Source: Pseudomonas lijiangensis (lineage in GTDB: Bacteria; Pseudomonadota; Gammaproteobacteria; Pseudomonadales; Pseudomonadaceae). From it: a DNA stretch of 64,000 bases. Where the stretch lies: contig NZ_CP076668.1 of assembly GCF_018968705.1 (NCBI RefSeq), forward strand, positions 434,001-498,000, given 5' to 3'. This document shows positions 1 to 9,242 of this stretch, piece after piece (within the stretch, counting starts at the first letter, position 1; every line of letters begins with the position of its first letter). Made by a program: the position numbers and the translations under genes. The notes beneath the pieces were generated by a model. It worked only from the letters and a program-made list of their open reading frames with translations, was not told where the DNA came from and searched no databases.

Positions 1-474
1 GGTTTGCACCAGACGGCGTATGGCCTGAGGCGGGTAGCCGATGTGTTGCAGATAGAGATAAAGCACCGGAATCGCGGTGATTGCGAACACCAGTCCGATT
101 GCCAGCGAACCGAGCCAGGATTGATCCGGCAGCAGCCATAGCGCACAGCCCAGCCCTGCGATGAAGGGCACCAGAAAGCTGGGGACCGCAACTTTCAGGC
201 TCTGGCGGTCCAGTCTGGCGTCGATCACATCGCTGAGGATATGCCCCAGGACTATCGCGAAGGCCATACCGTACAAGGTCTTGAGCCAGACCGGCGACAC
301 CAGTTGCGTGCCGCTCAGTTGCCAGCTCGGTTCGATCCAGAACAGCATCAGCAGGGGTAAGCCAAAGGTCGCCAGCAGCAACTGACTGACGATGGGAATC
401 AGCCCCAGCCGTTGGCCCGCCCAGGTTGCCAGGGCAAAGGCCAATAGCGCCATCAGCCAGAACAGAAGGATCAT
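1..474 (-). CDS. cation/proton antiporter-like membrane protein, partial
   Basis: The open frame begins at an ATG that overlaps the stop of the upstream exporter gene as ATGA, so it is co-transcribed and probably translationally coupled. It runs off the left edge, leaving 158 N-terminal residues. The product is almost entirely hydrophobic, with about five membrane segments. The stretch FAITAIPVL near residues 136-144 resembles the conserved fourth-to-fifth helix region of CPA2/Kef-type cation:proton antiporters. Its position inside the pigment operon is seen directly; a transport role supporting pigment export or ion balance is inference. It could instead be another polytopic protein of the aryl-polyene family, because more than half of the gene is probably missing. 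Confidence 0.55.
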   Translation of the reverse strand, partial: MILLFWLMALLAFALATWAGQRLGLIPIVSQLLLATFGLPLLMLFWIEPSWQLSGTQLVSPVWLKTLYGMAFAIVLGHILSDVIDARLDRQSLKVAVPSFLVPFIAGLGCALWLLPDQSWLGSLAIGLVFAITAIPVLYLYLQHIGYPPQAIRRLVQT

Positions 475-2795
475 CACGGGCGATGCTCCTTTTTCGGACT
501 TGCCCAGGGCGCAAGGATGAAGCTGAAAGCCAGCCCAAGGCTGACGGACAGCCCGAAATTGCTGATGGCCGGGGTGCTGGAGATCGCCAGCAGGCCAAAT
601 GAAAGCCAGGTGGTGATGGCGGCCAGCAAGGTGCCCAGCAGGCTGACGGCAGCGCCGCCGATCTGCTCGCGCATGAGAATGGCGTAATCGACACTGATCG
701 CCGTCACCAGCAGCAGGCCGAACAGGCTGAACAGGGTCAGCGGCTGTCCGAGCCAGCCCAGGCTTGCCAGACTGCACAGGGCCGCCAGCAAGGGCAGGGC
801 GACAATTCGCAGGGCACCGCCCAGGCCGAACGGCAGCACCAGCAACAGGACGATCAGCACGCAGGAAAGCAGTTTCAGTTCGGCGGCGCTGATCTGGGTG
901 GCGGCGAATACGCTGTTGAGTTCGCCCAGGCGATCCACCAGTTGTACACCTTCCAGCCCTTGCGCCTGGGTCTTCAGCAGAGCGGGATCGTTCAGGCCTC
1001 GCAAACTTACGATGCCGGCCACGCCGTCATCGTTCTGGCCGAGCCAGAGCGTGCGCCAGGGTTCGCTGAGTGGTCCGGTGAGGGCGAGGTCGATACTTTG
1101 TGAGGGCAGCGCTTGCAGTCGAGCCAGCTCGGCCTGCAATGCGCTGGCCGGCACGCCCAGTTGGACCAGAGGCTGCCAAAGCGGCTCCAGTCGGGAGAGT
1201 GCAGTGCGTGTGGCTTGCTGGTCGGCGGGCGATGCGACCAGTTGATTGAGCGCCATGTAGCCCTGCAGCTTGCCGACATTGACCAGTTGTTCCAGTCGCT
1301 GGGTGAGTGCCGACTGGCGCTCCAGCAACTGCTGCTCATCCTTGCCTCGAACCAGAAAGAACTGGCTGGTGGGCTGGTAGCCGGTAATGCGGGCGATGGC
1401 CTGGGCTTCGTCTGTCAGTGCCTGAGGCGCGGAAACCCATTGGCGGATATCGTTTCGAGTGGTCAGTTGCCACAAGCCTGTCGCGCAGAACGCTAGCAGC
1501 ACTGCCAGCAGGACGGGGGTACTGATGCGTTGCAGCAAGGCGTCCCGGCAATCGAGCAGGTGTTGAGCCAGGGCCAGAGGCCATTGCGCGGGATGGATTT
1601 CGACCTTGGCGAGCAACGCAGGCAGCAGGCAAACCGCTGTCAGATAAGCCCCGATCAGACCGGCAGCCGAGAACACGGCGATTTGCGTCAAAGCTGGGAA
1701 TGGCGTCCAGGCCAGGGCCAGATAGCCAATACAACTGGTGATCAGGCTCAGGCTCAGGCCGGGCAATGTCAGGCGCAAGGCAGGCCAGCTTCGCCAGGGT
1801 TTCAGGCTCCAGCTTTTGGACAGATAGTGCAGCGGGTAGTCCACGGCTACGCCGATGAGGCTTGAGCCGAGCACCAGCGTCATGACATGCATGCTGCCAA
1901 AAAACGCCACGCAGGCCACGGCACCGAACAGCATGCCGACCAGCACCGGCACGAATGCCAGAAGCACTTTCCAGCGACGGAACGCCAGCAACAGCAGCAA
2001 CAGAATGCCCACCGTCGCACCGCCACCTACCCAGGTGATTTCCCGGCTGGCCTGTTTCTGGCCATTGGCGGCATACAACAGGCCGCTGGCTGCCAGTAAC
2101 TGGCCGTCGACCTGTCTAGCCTGTTCGCGAGCAGCATCCAGGAGGTTCGCGACCTGGGTGGGCAGGTGCATGTCGAATGCGTCGCTGCGAGTGCGTGAGC
2201 GCAGCAATACCCAGCTTTTGTCATCGGCCACGGCAACCAAGGCGCCGCTGGCCAGATCCGGCTGGACCGAGCCCTGTTTCGGCAGCCCGTTCTGAATGCG
2301 TCCGGTCAGGCCCAGCCAGTCGTCCTGACTTGCGACCAGACTGAATCCGGCAAATGGATCGAACAGGCTTTGTACGCGCTGGTCGATGAAGGCCTGTGGA
2401 TCGTTGATCAGCAGGTTGCGGTCTGCACTGGGCAACATTGCCAGTCGACCTTGCAAAAGCTGATTACGCAAGGCTGGCAGGTCCGCTTGCAGCGACCATT
2501 GCACCTTCTCGAACAGTCCGCTGGCTTGCCATTGCTCGCTCAACTGGCGTGCCAGCTCGATGGCCTGTTGTCGGTCGGCATGTCCGACCAGTACCAGCAT
2601 TTCCCGGTTGAGCGGCTCCTGCATGCGTTGCTCGGCACGCAGTACCAGGGCATCGGTGTTGGTGCCGGGGACCAGCTCCATGAGGTTGGCCGACAGCGGC
2701 GAGCGGTCATGCCACTGCCACCCGGCCAGGGCCAGAACGCCCGCCAGGATCAGCAGGAACAGGCGCGGCAACAAGCGTTCAGTTGCTGAAGTCAT
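474..2795 (-). CDS. MMPL/RND-type exporter of the aryl polyene operon
   Basis: This 773-residue inner-membrane protein has the duplicated RND/MMPL plan. There is one helix near residues 10-27, a periplasmic loop to about 250, a block of helices at about 255-400, then a second helix, a second periplasmic domain (about 450-635) and a final block of helices to about 760. MMPL proteins are standard members of aryl polyene and xanthomonadin-like clusters, where they are thought to move the lipid-linked pigment towards the outer membrane. The ATG start overlaps the end of the LolA-like gene by 17 bases, and the stop overlaps the next start as ATGA. The family call is strong; the cargo is inferred from context. 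Confidence 0.88.
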   Translation of the reverse strand: MTSATERLLPRLFLLILAGVLALAGWQWHDRSPLSANLMELVPGTNTDALVLRAEQRMQEPLNREMLVLVGHADRQQAIELARQLSEQWQASGLFEKVQWSLQADLPALRNQLLQGRLAMLPSADRNLLINDPQAFIDQRVQSLFDPFAGFSLVASQDDWLGLTGRIQNGLPKQGSVQPDLASGALVAVADDKSWVLLRSRTRSDAFDMHLPTQVANLLDAAREQARQVDGQLLAASGLLYAANGQKQASREITWVGGGATVGILLLLLLAFRRWKVLLAFVPVLVGMLFGAVACVAFFGSMHVMTLVLGSSLIGVAVDYPLHYLSKSWSLKPWRSWPALRLTLPGLSLSLITSCIGYLALAWTPFPALTQIAVFSAAGLIGAYLTAVCLLPALLAKVEIHPAQWPLALAQHLLDCRDALLQRISTPVLLAVLLAFCATGLWQLTTRNDIRQWVSAPQALTDEAQAIARITGYQPTSQFFLVRGKDEQQLLERQSALTQRLEQLVNVGKLQGYMALNQLVASPADQQATRTALSRLEPLWQPLVQLGVPASALQAELARLQALPSQSIDLALTGPLSEPWRTLWLGQNDDGVAGIVSLRGLNDPALLKTQAQGLEGVQLVDRLGELNSVFAATQISAAELKLLSCVLIVLLLVLPFGLGGALRIVALPLLAALCSLASLGWLGQPLTLFSLFGLLLVTAISVDYAILMREQIGGAAVSLLGTLLAAITTWLSFGLLAISSTPAISNFGLSVSLGLAFSFILAPWASPKKEHRP

Positions 2796-3390
2796 TGCGC
2801 TGCACGTCGGTCAGGGCCTGGGAGCTGCTGCTGTCGAGCATTTTCAGAACAGTGCTGTCGCCCTGGGTTTCCAGCAATTCGATACGGTTGACCAGTTCGC
2901 CGCCGTCGATATTGATCTGCTTGAAGACCTGTTGTAGCAGCAGCGAACGTGGGATGAGGGTGAGGTGCCAGGCCTGGGCGTCGCCTTTCAATTGCAGCTC
3001 GAAGTCCCGTTGCAGACCGCTGCTGTCGCCTTGCAATACGGCGAGAAAAAGACGGTTCTGTTCGGCCCCCGCGCTCTTGCCCGGCAGGAGTTTCCAGGGG
3101 CCGCTGCCCGGTGCTTCGCGGCGAGCGATACCGGCTGGCGTGATGCGGTAATCCTGTTTCAGCGGTGTTTCCAGCAACCAGAGCAGCCCGAACTCTCTGG
3201 ACAGGACAAACCGGCCTTTGCTGAGCAGGGGTTGCGGCAGGGCGCGCAGGTGTTTTTCCTGAACGAAGTTGCCCTGTACCACCGCTGGCCTGGCCAGTTG
3301 ATCGCTCAATTGCTGCAGATCGAATGCCTGAGCCAGTGACGGCAGGCATATCAGGCCAAGCAGGCACAAAGCCCGGAGCGCACGGTTCAT
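2779..3390 (-). CDS. LolA-like outer-membrane carrier protein
   Basis: The 203-residue product starts with a clear Sec signal peptide (MNRALRALCLLGLICLPSLAQA, cut after about residue 22), so it is periplasmic. The mature part resembles the LolA fold that shuttles lipoproteins, and LolA-like proteins are regular members of aryl polyene clusters, probably carrying pigment or a lipidated intermediate between membranes. The start at 3390 was chosen because it gives the signal peptide and an ATGA overlap with the thioesterase gene; upstream in-frame starts would add a charged, non-signal leader. Co-occurrence with the MMPL exporter supports a joint export role. The true LolA of the cell should be encoded elsewhere. 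Confidence 0.85.
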   Translation of the reverse strand: MNRALRALCLLGLICLPSLAQAFDLQQLSDQLARPAVVQGNFVQEKHLRALPQPLLSKGRFVLSREFGLLWLLETPLKQDYRITPAGIARREAPGSGPWKLLPGKSAGAEQNRLFLAVLQGDSSGLQRDFELQLKGDAQAWHLTLIPRSLLLQQVFKQINIDGGELVNRIELLETQGDSTVLKMLDSSSSQALTDVQRNDFSN

Positions 3391-3812
3391 GGCAGGACCT
3401 TCTGGACGGCATCGATAAAGACTTGAGGGGAAGCCAGTTGCATCTCGCGGCTTTCCCGACTCACGGCGACCTGAACCGTACTGGCGCGGGTCATGCGTTC
3501 TCCGGTGGTGGCGTCGGTGATCAGATAGTTGATCTTCAGACGGTTTTCCCACTCCACCAGACTGGCGCGCACGATCAGTTTCTGGCCGAACACGGCACCA
3601 CGCATGTAGCGCAGTTGCAGGTCGATCACGGGCCAGCCGTAGCCGGACTCCAGCATGTGGGTGTAGTTGTGGCCGATATGATCCAGCAACGCACAGCGAG
3701 CGACTTCCAGGTATTTGACGTAATGGCCGTGCCAGACGATGTTCATCATGTCGACATCGAAAAACGGCACCGTCACTTCTGTGTCGACGTGAATGAATCC
3801 CTTACTGCGCAT
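3387..3812 (-). CDS. acyl-CoA/ACP thioesterase, 4HBT hotdog family
   Basis: The protein has 141 residues, the usual size of single-domain hotdog thioesterases of the YbgC/4-hydroxybenzoyl-CoA type. The N-terminal segment contains FFDVDMMNIVWHGHYVKYLE, which matches the active-site pattern D-x-(N/M)-x-x-x-H-x-x-Y: the Asp is followed by a His-containing helix start. In aryl polyene clusters such enzymes are thought to release or edit thioester-bound acyl chains from the carrier protein. The gene overlaps the lyase gene upstream by 11 bases and the LolA-like gene downstream by 4. The family assignment is firm; the substrate is inferred. Confidence 0.85.
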   Translation of the reverse strand: MRSKGFIHVDTEVTVPFFDVDMMNIVWHGHYVKYLEVARCALLDHIGHNYTHMLESGYGWPVIDLQLRYMRGAVFGQKLIVRASLVEWENRLKINYLITDATTGERMTRASTVQVAVSRESREMQLASPQVFIDAVQKVLP

Positions 3813-5349
3813 GCAACCTCCAGTGGCGGTTGGCGATGCGATTCAGGCACAGGCGCAGTTCGGCTTCCAGGGCGCGATCCTCTATGACGGGCGGGAAATC
3901 CTGAGCCAGTTGCTCGTGCATGGCGGCCAGTGCCGGTGGCAATGGACGTGCGTCATCTGCCCGGCTGCGCAGCCAGACGCCTTGATTGGCGGCGATCAGC
4001 GTGGCGGCGGCGACCTGTTCGGTCAGTTCCAGAACGCGAATGGCATCCCGGGCCGCAATCGTGCCCATGCTGACCTTGTCCTGGTTGTGACATTCGGTCG
4101 AACGCGAGAACACGCTGGCGGGCATGGTATTTTTCAGGGCTTCTGCGGTCCAGGCGCTGGCACCGATCTGCACGGCCTTGAAGCCGTGATTGAGCATGGC
4201 TCGCTCACTGCTGGCACCGGAGAGGTTGCTCGGCAGGCCATGGTTGTAGCGCGTGTCCACCAGCAGGGCCAGTTGCCGGTCCAGCAGGTCTGCGACGTTG
4301 GCGACCAGGGTTTTCAGGCTGTCCATGGCAAAGGCGATATGCCCGCCGTAGAAGTGCCCGCCATGCAGGACGCGCTCGGCTTCGGCATCGATGATCGGGT
4401 TGTCGTTGGCGCTGTTGAGTTCGATCTCGATGAACGAACGCAACCAGTTCAGGCTGTCTGCCAGCACGCCCAGCACATGGGGAGCGCAACGCAGCGAGTA
4501 GCGATCCTGCAGACGATGCAGCGGCGCGGTCGGCGCATCAATGGCCAGATCCTGACGCAACCAGGCGGCGACCTGAGTCTGGCCAGGATGAGGCTTGGCG
4601 GCAAACAGGCGCTCGTCGAAATGCTCCGGGTTGCCTTGCAGCGCCACGACATTCAGGGCCGTGATGCGGGTTGCCAGTTGCAGCAGGTAGTCGGCGCGGG
4701 CGAACGCCAGGCAGGCCAGGCCGGTCATGACGGCGGTGCCGTTCATCAGTGCCAGCGCTTCCTTGGGCCTGAGCTGGAGCGGTTCCCAGCCCAGCTCGCG
4801 ATGCACATCGCTGGCCTGGCGTCGCTCGCCACGGAACATGACTTCACGCTCGCCGGACAGGGTGGCTGCCACATAGGAAAGGGGTGTCAGGTCGCCGCTG
4901 GCGCCTACCGAGCCCTCTTCCGGGATCAGCGGCAGGACGTCGTGCTCGATGAACGCCTGAAGGCGCTCCAGCAGTTCGACGCGCACGCCGGAAACCCCGT
5001 GACACAACGATTGCAGGCGCGCTGCCAGGACCGCACGGGTAGCCTGAGCATCCAGCAGCTTGCCCAGGCCGCAGCCATGGAAGGTGTACAAGTGTCGTGG
5101 CAGGGCCTCGACATGCTGCAACGGCACGGCGACCACGCAGGAGTCACCGTAACCGGTGGTGACGCCGTAGATCACGCCTTCCTTGTCCAGCAGGGAATCA
5201 AGGAACTGCGCGCCTTTGGCGATGCGCTCCCGAAAGGCACTGTCGTTCTGCAGAGCCGTCGGGGCCTGGCGATTGGCCAAGGCCAGAACGTCCTCGATGC
5301 GCAGTGCGCGTTCGCCAAACATGACCGTGTCAGGAGCTTGATTCGTCAT
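3802..5349 (-). CDS. aromatic amino acid ammonia-lyase (HAL/PAL/TAL family)
   Basis: The 515-residue enzyme belongs to the MIO-dependent lyases. The cofactor-forming Ala-Ser-Gly is at residues 150-152 within GSVGASGDLTPL, and the catalytic Tyr is Tyr61 in YGVTTGYGD. The usual substrate-selectivity pair aligns with Phe90-His91 (YTFHGCG) rather than the Ser-His typical of histidine lyases, so an aromatic substrate is more likely than histidine. In aryl polyene operons this lyase probably supplies an aryl acrylate or starter precursor by deamination. The start at 5349 was chosen for the family-like N-terminus and overlaps the acyltransferase gene by 20 bases; an upstream in-frame extension looks unrelated. 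Confidence 0.88.
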   Translation of the reverse strand: MTNQAPDTVMFGERALRIEDVLALANRQAPTALQNDSAFRERIAKGAQFLDSLLDKEGVIYGVTTGYGDSCVVAVPLQHVEALPRHLYTFHGCGLGKLLDAQATRAVLAARLQSLCHGVSGVRVELLERLQAFIEHDVLPLIPEEGSVGASGDLTPLSYVAATLSGEREVMFRGERRQASDVHRELGWEPLQLRPKEALALMNGTAVMTGLACLAFARADYLLQLATRITALNVVALQGNPEHFDERLFAAKPHPGQTQVAAWLRQDLAIDAPTAPLHRLQDRYSLRCAPHVLGVLADSLNWLRSFIEIELNSANDNPIIDAEAERVLHGGHFYGGHIAFAMDSLKTLVANVADLLDRQLALLVDTRYNHGLPSNLSGASSERAMLNHGFKAVQIGASAWTAEALKNTMPASVFSRSTECHNQDKVSMGTIAARDAIRVLELTEQVAAATLIAANQGVWLRSRADDARPLPPALAAMHEQLAQDFPPVIEDRALEAELRLCLNRIANRHWRLHAQ

Positions 5350-6274
5350 CGGACTTCCAGAAAGGGTAGAAATTGAACCACTGTTGCGGAGCCTCCAGGC
5401 AATAGTGCCCAAGACGTTCGGCATAGCGGCTGGCCCAATGGGCAATCACTTCGGCGCGGTCGCTGCGGCGCCATTGAATGGCATCGGTGAAGGGTTCGAG
5501 AATCACTCGGTAACCCTTCGGGCCCTTGAGGCAGAAAAACAGATTGACCGGGCATTTGAGCAGCCCGGCCAGCAGCCACGGGCCCTGGGGAAAACTTGCC
5601 GCGTGGCCGAGGAAATCGGCCTGCACGTTGCGCCCGCCATGCAGGGTGACGCGATCCCCGGCAATGGCCAGCCACTCGCCTTTGTCCAGGCGCTGACTCA
5701 GTTGCAGCATGATTGCTGGGTCCAGTTCGCTGACCTGGATCAGGCGCAGGTTGGTGGCACCGGCCTGCCCCAGCAGGCGGTTGAAGCGTTCGGCGTGCTT
5801 GGTATGCACCAGCACATTCATGGTGACCTTTTCGCCCAGTTCGGCCAGCGCCCGGCAGACTTCAAGGTTGCCCAGATGCGCCCCGACCAGGAGCTGCCCA
5901 CGTTCACCCCGCAGTTGATCGCGAAGAAGCGCGGGGTCGACGATTTCAATCTGTTCGATCCCGAGCTTGCCGTTCCAGACATCGAGTTTGTCCAGCAAGG
6001 CATCGGCAAAGGCCATGAACTGGCCAAAAACCCGCCAATGCGTGGGGCGCAATTCAGGTTTGCCGCTCCAGTCCGCCAGCCGTTGCTGATATTCCCGGAT
6101 GCTGCGGCGAGCCCGGCGACCAAACAGGAAGAAGTACAGAACGATGCCGTACAGCACCGGGCTGAGCACACGCCGACCCAGCACACGTACGCCCCAGGCG
6201 GTGAGCTTCATCAACAGGAAGCTGCCGCGCTCTTCGTGGTGAGCCCAGTGCTGTTTTTGCGGGCTGTCGCTCAT
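5330..6274 (-). CDS. LpxL/HtrB-like lipid acyltransferase
   Basis: The 314-residue protein has one membrane anchor near residues 35-55 (VLGRRVLSPVLYGIVLYFFL) and the lysophospholipid/lipid A acyltransferase fold. GAHLGNLEVCRAL carries the His-x4-Glu-like active site of the LpxL branch, and IAGDRVTLHGG matches the second conserved block. Such enzymes occur in aryl polyene operons, often fused to or next to a family 2 glycosyltransferase, and probably attach the polyene or a fatty acid to a glycolipid anchor. The start at 6274 gives an ATGA overlap with the glycosyltransferase gene, which is better than the upstream in-frame ATG at 6292. The gene is not the housekeeping lipid A enzyme, judging from context. 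Confidence 0.85.
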   Translation of the reverse strand: MSDSPQKQHWAHHEERGSFLLMKLTAWGVRVLGRRVLSPVLYGIVLYFFLFGRRARRSIREYQQRLADWSGKPELRPTHWRVFGQFMAFADALLDKLDVWNGKLGIEQIEIVDPALLRDQLRGERGQLLVGAHLGNLEVCRALAELGEKVTMNVLVHTKHAERFNRLLGQAGATNLRLIQVSELDPAIMLQLSQRLDKGEWLAIAGDRVTLHGGRNVQADFLGHAASFPQGPWLLAGLLKCPVNLFFCLKGPKGYRVILEPFTDAIQWRRSDRAEVIAHWASRYAERLGHYCLEAPQQWFNFYPFWKSDDESSS

Positions 6275-7005
6275 GGTTTCAACCGCCGCCACAGGATCAA
6301 TGGCAGACGCAGCAGCATGCCGAAGAACAGCCGGGTGTGCATTTGCGAAATCAGCGCGTTGTCATGGAACAGACGGAAGTGAGACAGCCCGTCCTGGGGG
6401 TAGTGAACCCGAGTCGGCAGCCAGCGCATCGGCTGCTTGCGCCATGAGAGGCGCACCAGGATTTCAGGGTCGAAGTCCATGCGTTTGCCGACGTGTACCG
6501 AGTCGATCAGTTTCAGGACCGGTGGCAATGGATAAACCCGGAAGCCGCACATCGAGTCGCGAATCTGCAATGACAGGCTGTTGATCCAGACCCATACATG
6601 AGTCAGGTAGCGGGCATACAGCCGACCTTTCGGAACGCTGGCGTCATACTCGGGATAGCCGCAGATGATCGCCTCGGGGTAGAGGCGCGAGTTGTCCAGA
6701 AAGACAGCGACATCGCTCAGGTCATGCTGGCCATCGGCATCGACTTGCAGCGCGTGGCTGAAACCCAGTCGCGAGGCCTCCCGCAGCCCGGCCATGACCG
6801 CGCCGCCTTTGCCCTGGTTGACCGGCAGGGTGACCAGAAAAACCTGATCGTTTTCCGCCAGCGATTGCAGCACCGCCGCACAGCCCGGGCTGCTGGCATC
6901 GTCGACCAGTACGCATGGCAACCCGGCTGCCCGCAGTGCCTTGACGACATCGGGCACGGCCAGCTCATGATCGAACACCGGGATAACGGCGCAGGGGTTA
7001 TGCAT
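6271..7005 (-). CDS. family 2 glycosyltransferase
   Basis: The product has 244 residues and a GT-A fold N-terminus. VIPVFDHE begins the nucleotide-binding strand, VLVDDASSPG carries the first acidic pair, and VDADGQHD (near residues 92-99) holds the metal-binding DxD. This is the pattern of DPM1/WcaA-like enzymes that use nucleotide sugars or polyprenyl acceptors at the inner face of the membrane. In the operon it is placed between the ligase-dehydratase fusion (8-base overlap) and the LpxL-like acyltransferase (ATGA overlap). In some other aryl polyene clusters these two functions are fused. A role in building the glycolipid anchor of the pigment is inference. Confidence 0.87.
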   Translation of the reverse strand: MHNPCAVIPVFDHELAVPDVVKALRAAGLPCVLVDDASSPGCAAVLQSLAENDQVFLVTLPVNQGKGGAVMAGLREASRLGFSHALQVDADGQHDLSDVAVFLDNSRLYPEAIICGYPEYDASVPKGRLYARYLTHVWVWINSLSLQIRDSMCGFRVYPLPPVLKLIDSVHVGKRMDFDPEILVRLSWRKQPMRWLPTRVHYPQDGLSHFRLFHDNALISQMHTRLFFGMLLRLPLILWRRLKP

Positions 7006-8695
7006 CTTGGCTGGCCTTCAAGAGAATTCTGCCGCTGGAGCAGGGAGCGTTGTCGGTGTTGGTGAAGGCGAAGTACAGCTTGGAGCGCTCACTGTCGAAG
7101 CGCAGGGTCAGCTTGATCTGGTCGCCCGGGCGCACCAGTTGCTGGAACTTGAGCACTTCCATGCCGGCGAAAACAGGCGGCACTTCCAGCAGTTGCTGGG
7201 CCAGATGCATTGCCCACTCGACCTGCACCACGCCTGGCAACACCGGGATCCTGGGGAAGTGCCCGCTGAAATACGCCAGGTCCGGCGGAACCAGCAGGTC
7301 CAGGTGCAATTCAGCGTCGACGGTTTGCTGTTCCAGCAGTTCCGGTTTCTTGGGGCGCGGTGCCAGAAGCAGCGCCTGGACTTGTGCCTGCGGCAGCTTG
7401 CCTTGGGCGTTGAATGGCAGTTGCCGCAGCATGCGCCAGCGACGGGGCAGGGCAATGGCCTCGCAATGGGCGCTCAGGTGCTGGCGAAGGCTCTTGGTCA
7501 GGGCACGTCGACCCTGGTTGCGTAGCGCATGCATCCCGTTCTGGCTCAACACAATCAAGGCACCCAGCGATGCCCGGCTTTCCTGAACGACTCCCAGGCG
7601 CGCTTCGTTGATCCACTCATGGCTCATGAGGGCTTCTTCCAGAAGCGGCAGGGAAATGCGTTTTTCTTCAAGTTTGACGATGCGGTCCAGGCGACCCAGC
7701 AGCTCGAACCGGCCATCTTCATCGATACGGGCAGCATCGGCAGTCTGTTCGACATGATCGGCGGGCATGTAGGGCGAGCGAATACACAGCGCACCGTCGC
7801 TGTTCTGACTCAGTTGCACGCCATCGAACGCCTGCCAGAGGCTTTCGCCCTGACGCCAGGCGATCCCGCCGGTTTCGGAGCTGCCGAGAATTTCGGTGGG
7901 CCATTGCCCCAGACGTTGCTGCAGGCTCTGAGCGGCATCGGCGGGCAATGCGCCGCCTGATGAAAACACCCGGCGTACGGCGCTCAGGCTGGACCAGTCC
8001 AGGTTGTCGCCCATTCGCTTGAGCAATGCGGGGCTGGCGACCCAGGCAAAAGCCGGGTATTCGCGGCTGGCGCGTTGCAGGTCCTCCGGGAAAGGCAATT
8101 GTTTGCGTACGAACGGGCGAGCAGCGCACAAAGGCCACAGCACGCGAAACAACAAGCCATAGATATGTTGCGATGCCACGCTGCCGATGATGCAGGCCGA
8201 ACCCAGTTTCTCACCCCAGAGCTGTTCCAGCGCCTGGACTTCATTGGCCAGTTGCCTGAGGCGCTTTTCGATCAGTTTGGGTTCGCCACTTGAGCCCGAC
8301 GTACACAGGCTCAGGCGACATTCGTCCAGATCCAGTGCCATGGGTGCAAGCGGTGCGGCATCCTGCAACTGCTGCGGCTTTGTATCGCCAGCCTGATCGG
8401 TCAGCCACATGTCCACATGCTTTGCCCAGCGCTGGCGGGTCTGGCCCTGCAGGTCGGCAGGCAGCAAGACTTCCACACCAGCGCGCCAGGCACCGAGCAG
8501 CGCAATGGACAGATCGCCAGCGTCCTCAAGGTGGACGGCCAGTCGCTTGATGTTCCGGGCTTGCAAACCGGCAGCCAGACGTAGTGCCTGCTCACAGAAC
8601 TGAGCATGATCGAGGGCGGGTTCTTTTGTCAGCAGTCGATCCTTCGAGGGTTCGAGCAGCAGGTTTTCGAGGTTTAACCAGTTCATGCGATCCAT
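6998..8695 (-). CDS. acyl-AMP ligase fused to hotdog dehydratase
   Basis: The 565-residue protein joins two enzymes. Residues 1 to about 440 form an ANL-type adenylate ligase, with [14 protein letters not shown] as the phosphate-binding loop and [18 protein letters not shown] as the hinge region. The last 110 or so residues form a hotdog dehydratase, seen in [17 protein letters not shown], as in ApeI/FabA-like proteins. In aryl polyene synthesis the ligase loads an aromatic starter acid onto the carrier protein, while the dehydratase removes water in each elongation round. The ATG at 8695 was preferred because GGAG lies seven bases upstream; a GTG at 8716 would overlap the membrane protein gene more deeply. 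Confidence 0.88.
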   Translation of the reverse strand: MDRMNWLNLENLLLEPSKDRLLTKEPALDHAQFCEQALRLAAGLQARNIKRLAVHLEDAGDLSIALLGAWRAGVEVLLPADLQGQTRQRWAKHVDMWLTDQAGDTKPQQLQDAAPLAPMALDLDECRLSLCTSGSSGEPKLIEKRLRQLANEVQALEQLWGEKLGSACIIGSVASQHIYGLLFRVLWPLCAARPFVRKQLPFPEDLQRASREYPAFAWVASPALLKRMGDNLDWSSLSAVRRVFSSGGALPADAAQSLQQRLGQWPTEILGSSETGGIAWRQGESLWQAFDGVQLSQNSDGALCIRSPYMPADHVEQTADAARIDEDGRFELLGRLDRIVKLEEKRISLPLLEEALMSHEWINEARLGVVQESRASLGALIVLSQNGMHALRNQGRRALTKSLRQHLSAHCEAIALPRRWRMLRQLPFNAQGKLPQAQVQALLLAPRPKKPELLEQQTVDAELHLDLLVPPDLAYFSGHFPRIPVLPGVVQVEWAMHLAQQLLEVPPVFAGMEVLKFQQLVRPGDQIKLTLRFDSERSKLYFAFTNTDNAPCSSGRILLKASQDA

Positions 8696-8696
8696 T

Positions 8697-9242
8697 TCAT
8701 GCTCCGCCTCGAACACGTCGGCGGACTATCAATTCGCCTGCGAACAGCAGGCCCATCAGTCCATAGGAAATCAGGCCGGTATACAGCGCCCACCAGGACA
8801 GGGGAGCCCACAGTGTCAGGGCTGCTGTCATCAGACCGTTGCCCAGAAAGAACACACACCAGGCCTTGGTGACCTGGCGCGTATAGCGGACGGCGACTTC
8901 GGGTAATTCCGGCTCTTTCAGGCGTGCCAGTCGTTCCACCAAAGGCATGCCATACATCAGGCTCGAGCCGAACAGGCACAACATGAACAGGCTGATGAGC
9001 ACCGGATACCAGCGCAGCAGAAGCGGGCTGTCCAGCACGCCCAGCAACAGGCAGAACGCAATCGCCGCTGTCGCCATGGCCAGAGTGCCCGCCTGTCTTT
9101 CGCCCGTCAGTGCGCGCATCAGCCACAGGCTGCCCAGCAACAGCGCGAACTGCCAGGGCGCGAAATGCTCCGTGCCCCAGTAAACGGCAAACGGGTAGAG
9201 CACACCGATCAGTAGCAGACCGGGGCCGATCAGCCGTTTCAT
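8697..9242 (-). CDS. COG4648-type membrane protein of aryl polyene clusters
   Basis: This 181-residue protein has several membrane segments, including LIGPGLLLIGVLYPFAVYWG at the N-terminus and stretches near residues 50-65, 75-95, 115-135 and 140-165. It matches in size and place the conserved small membrane protein (COG4648, ApeG position) that lies between the carrier proteins and the ligase in aryl polyene clusters. Its biochemical role is not known. The start overlaps the stop of the acyl carrier protein gene as ATGA, and its stop is one base before the chosen ligase start, so it is translationally embedded in the operon. Confidence 0.8.
   Translation of the reverse strand: MKRLIGPGLLLIGVLYPFAVYWGTEHFAPWQFALLLGSLWLMRALTGERQAGTLAMATAAIAFCLLLGVLDSPLLLRWYPVLISLFMLCLFGSSLMYGMPLVERLARLKEPELPEVAVRYTRQVTKAWCVFFLGNGLMTAALTLWAPLSWWALYTGLISYGLMGLLFAGELIVRRRVRGGA

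Noticed and set aside
3793..5376. Plus-strand frame of 527 codons opposite the ammonia-lyase gene
   Set aside because: The minus strand encodes the MIO lyase; the shadow is Gln/Gly-rich and has no domain.
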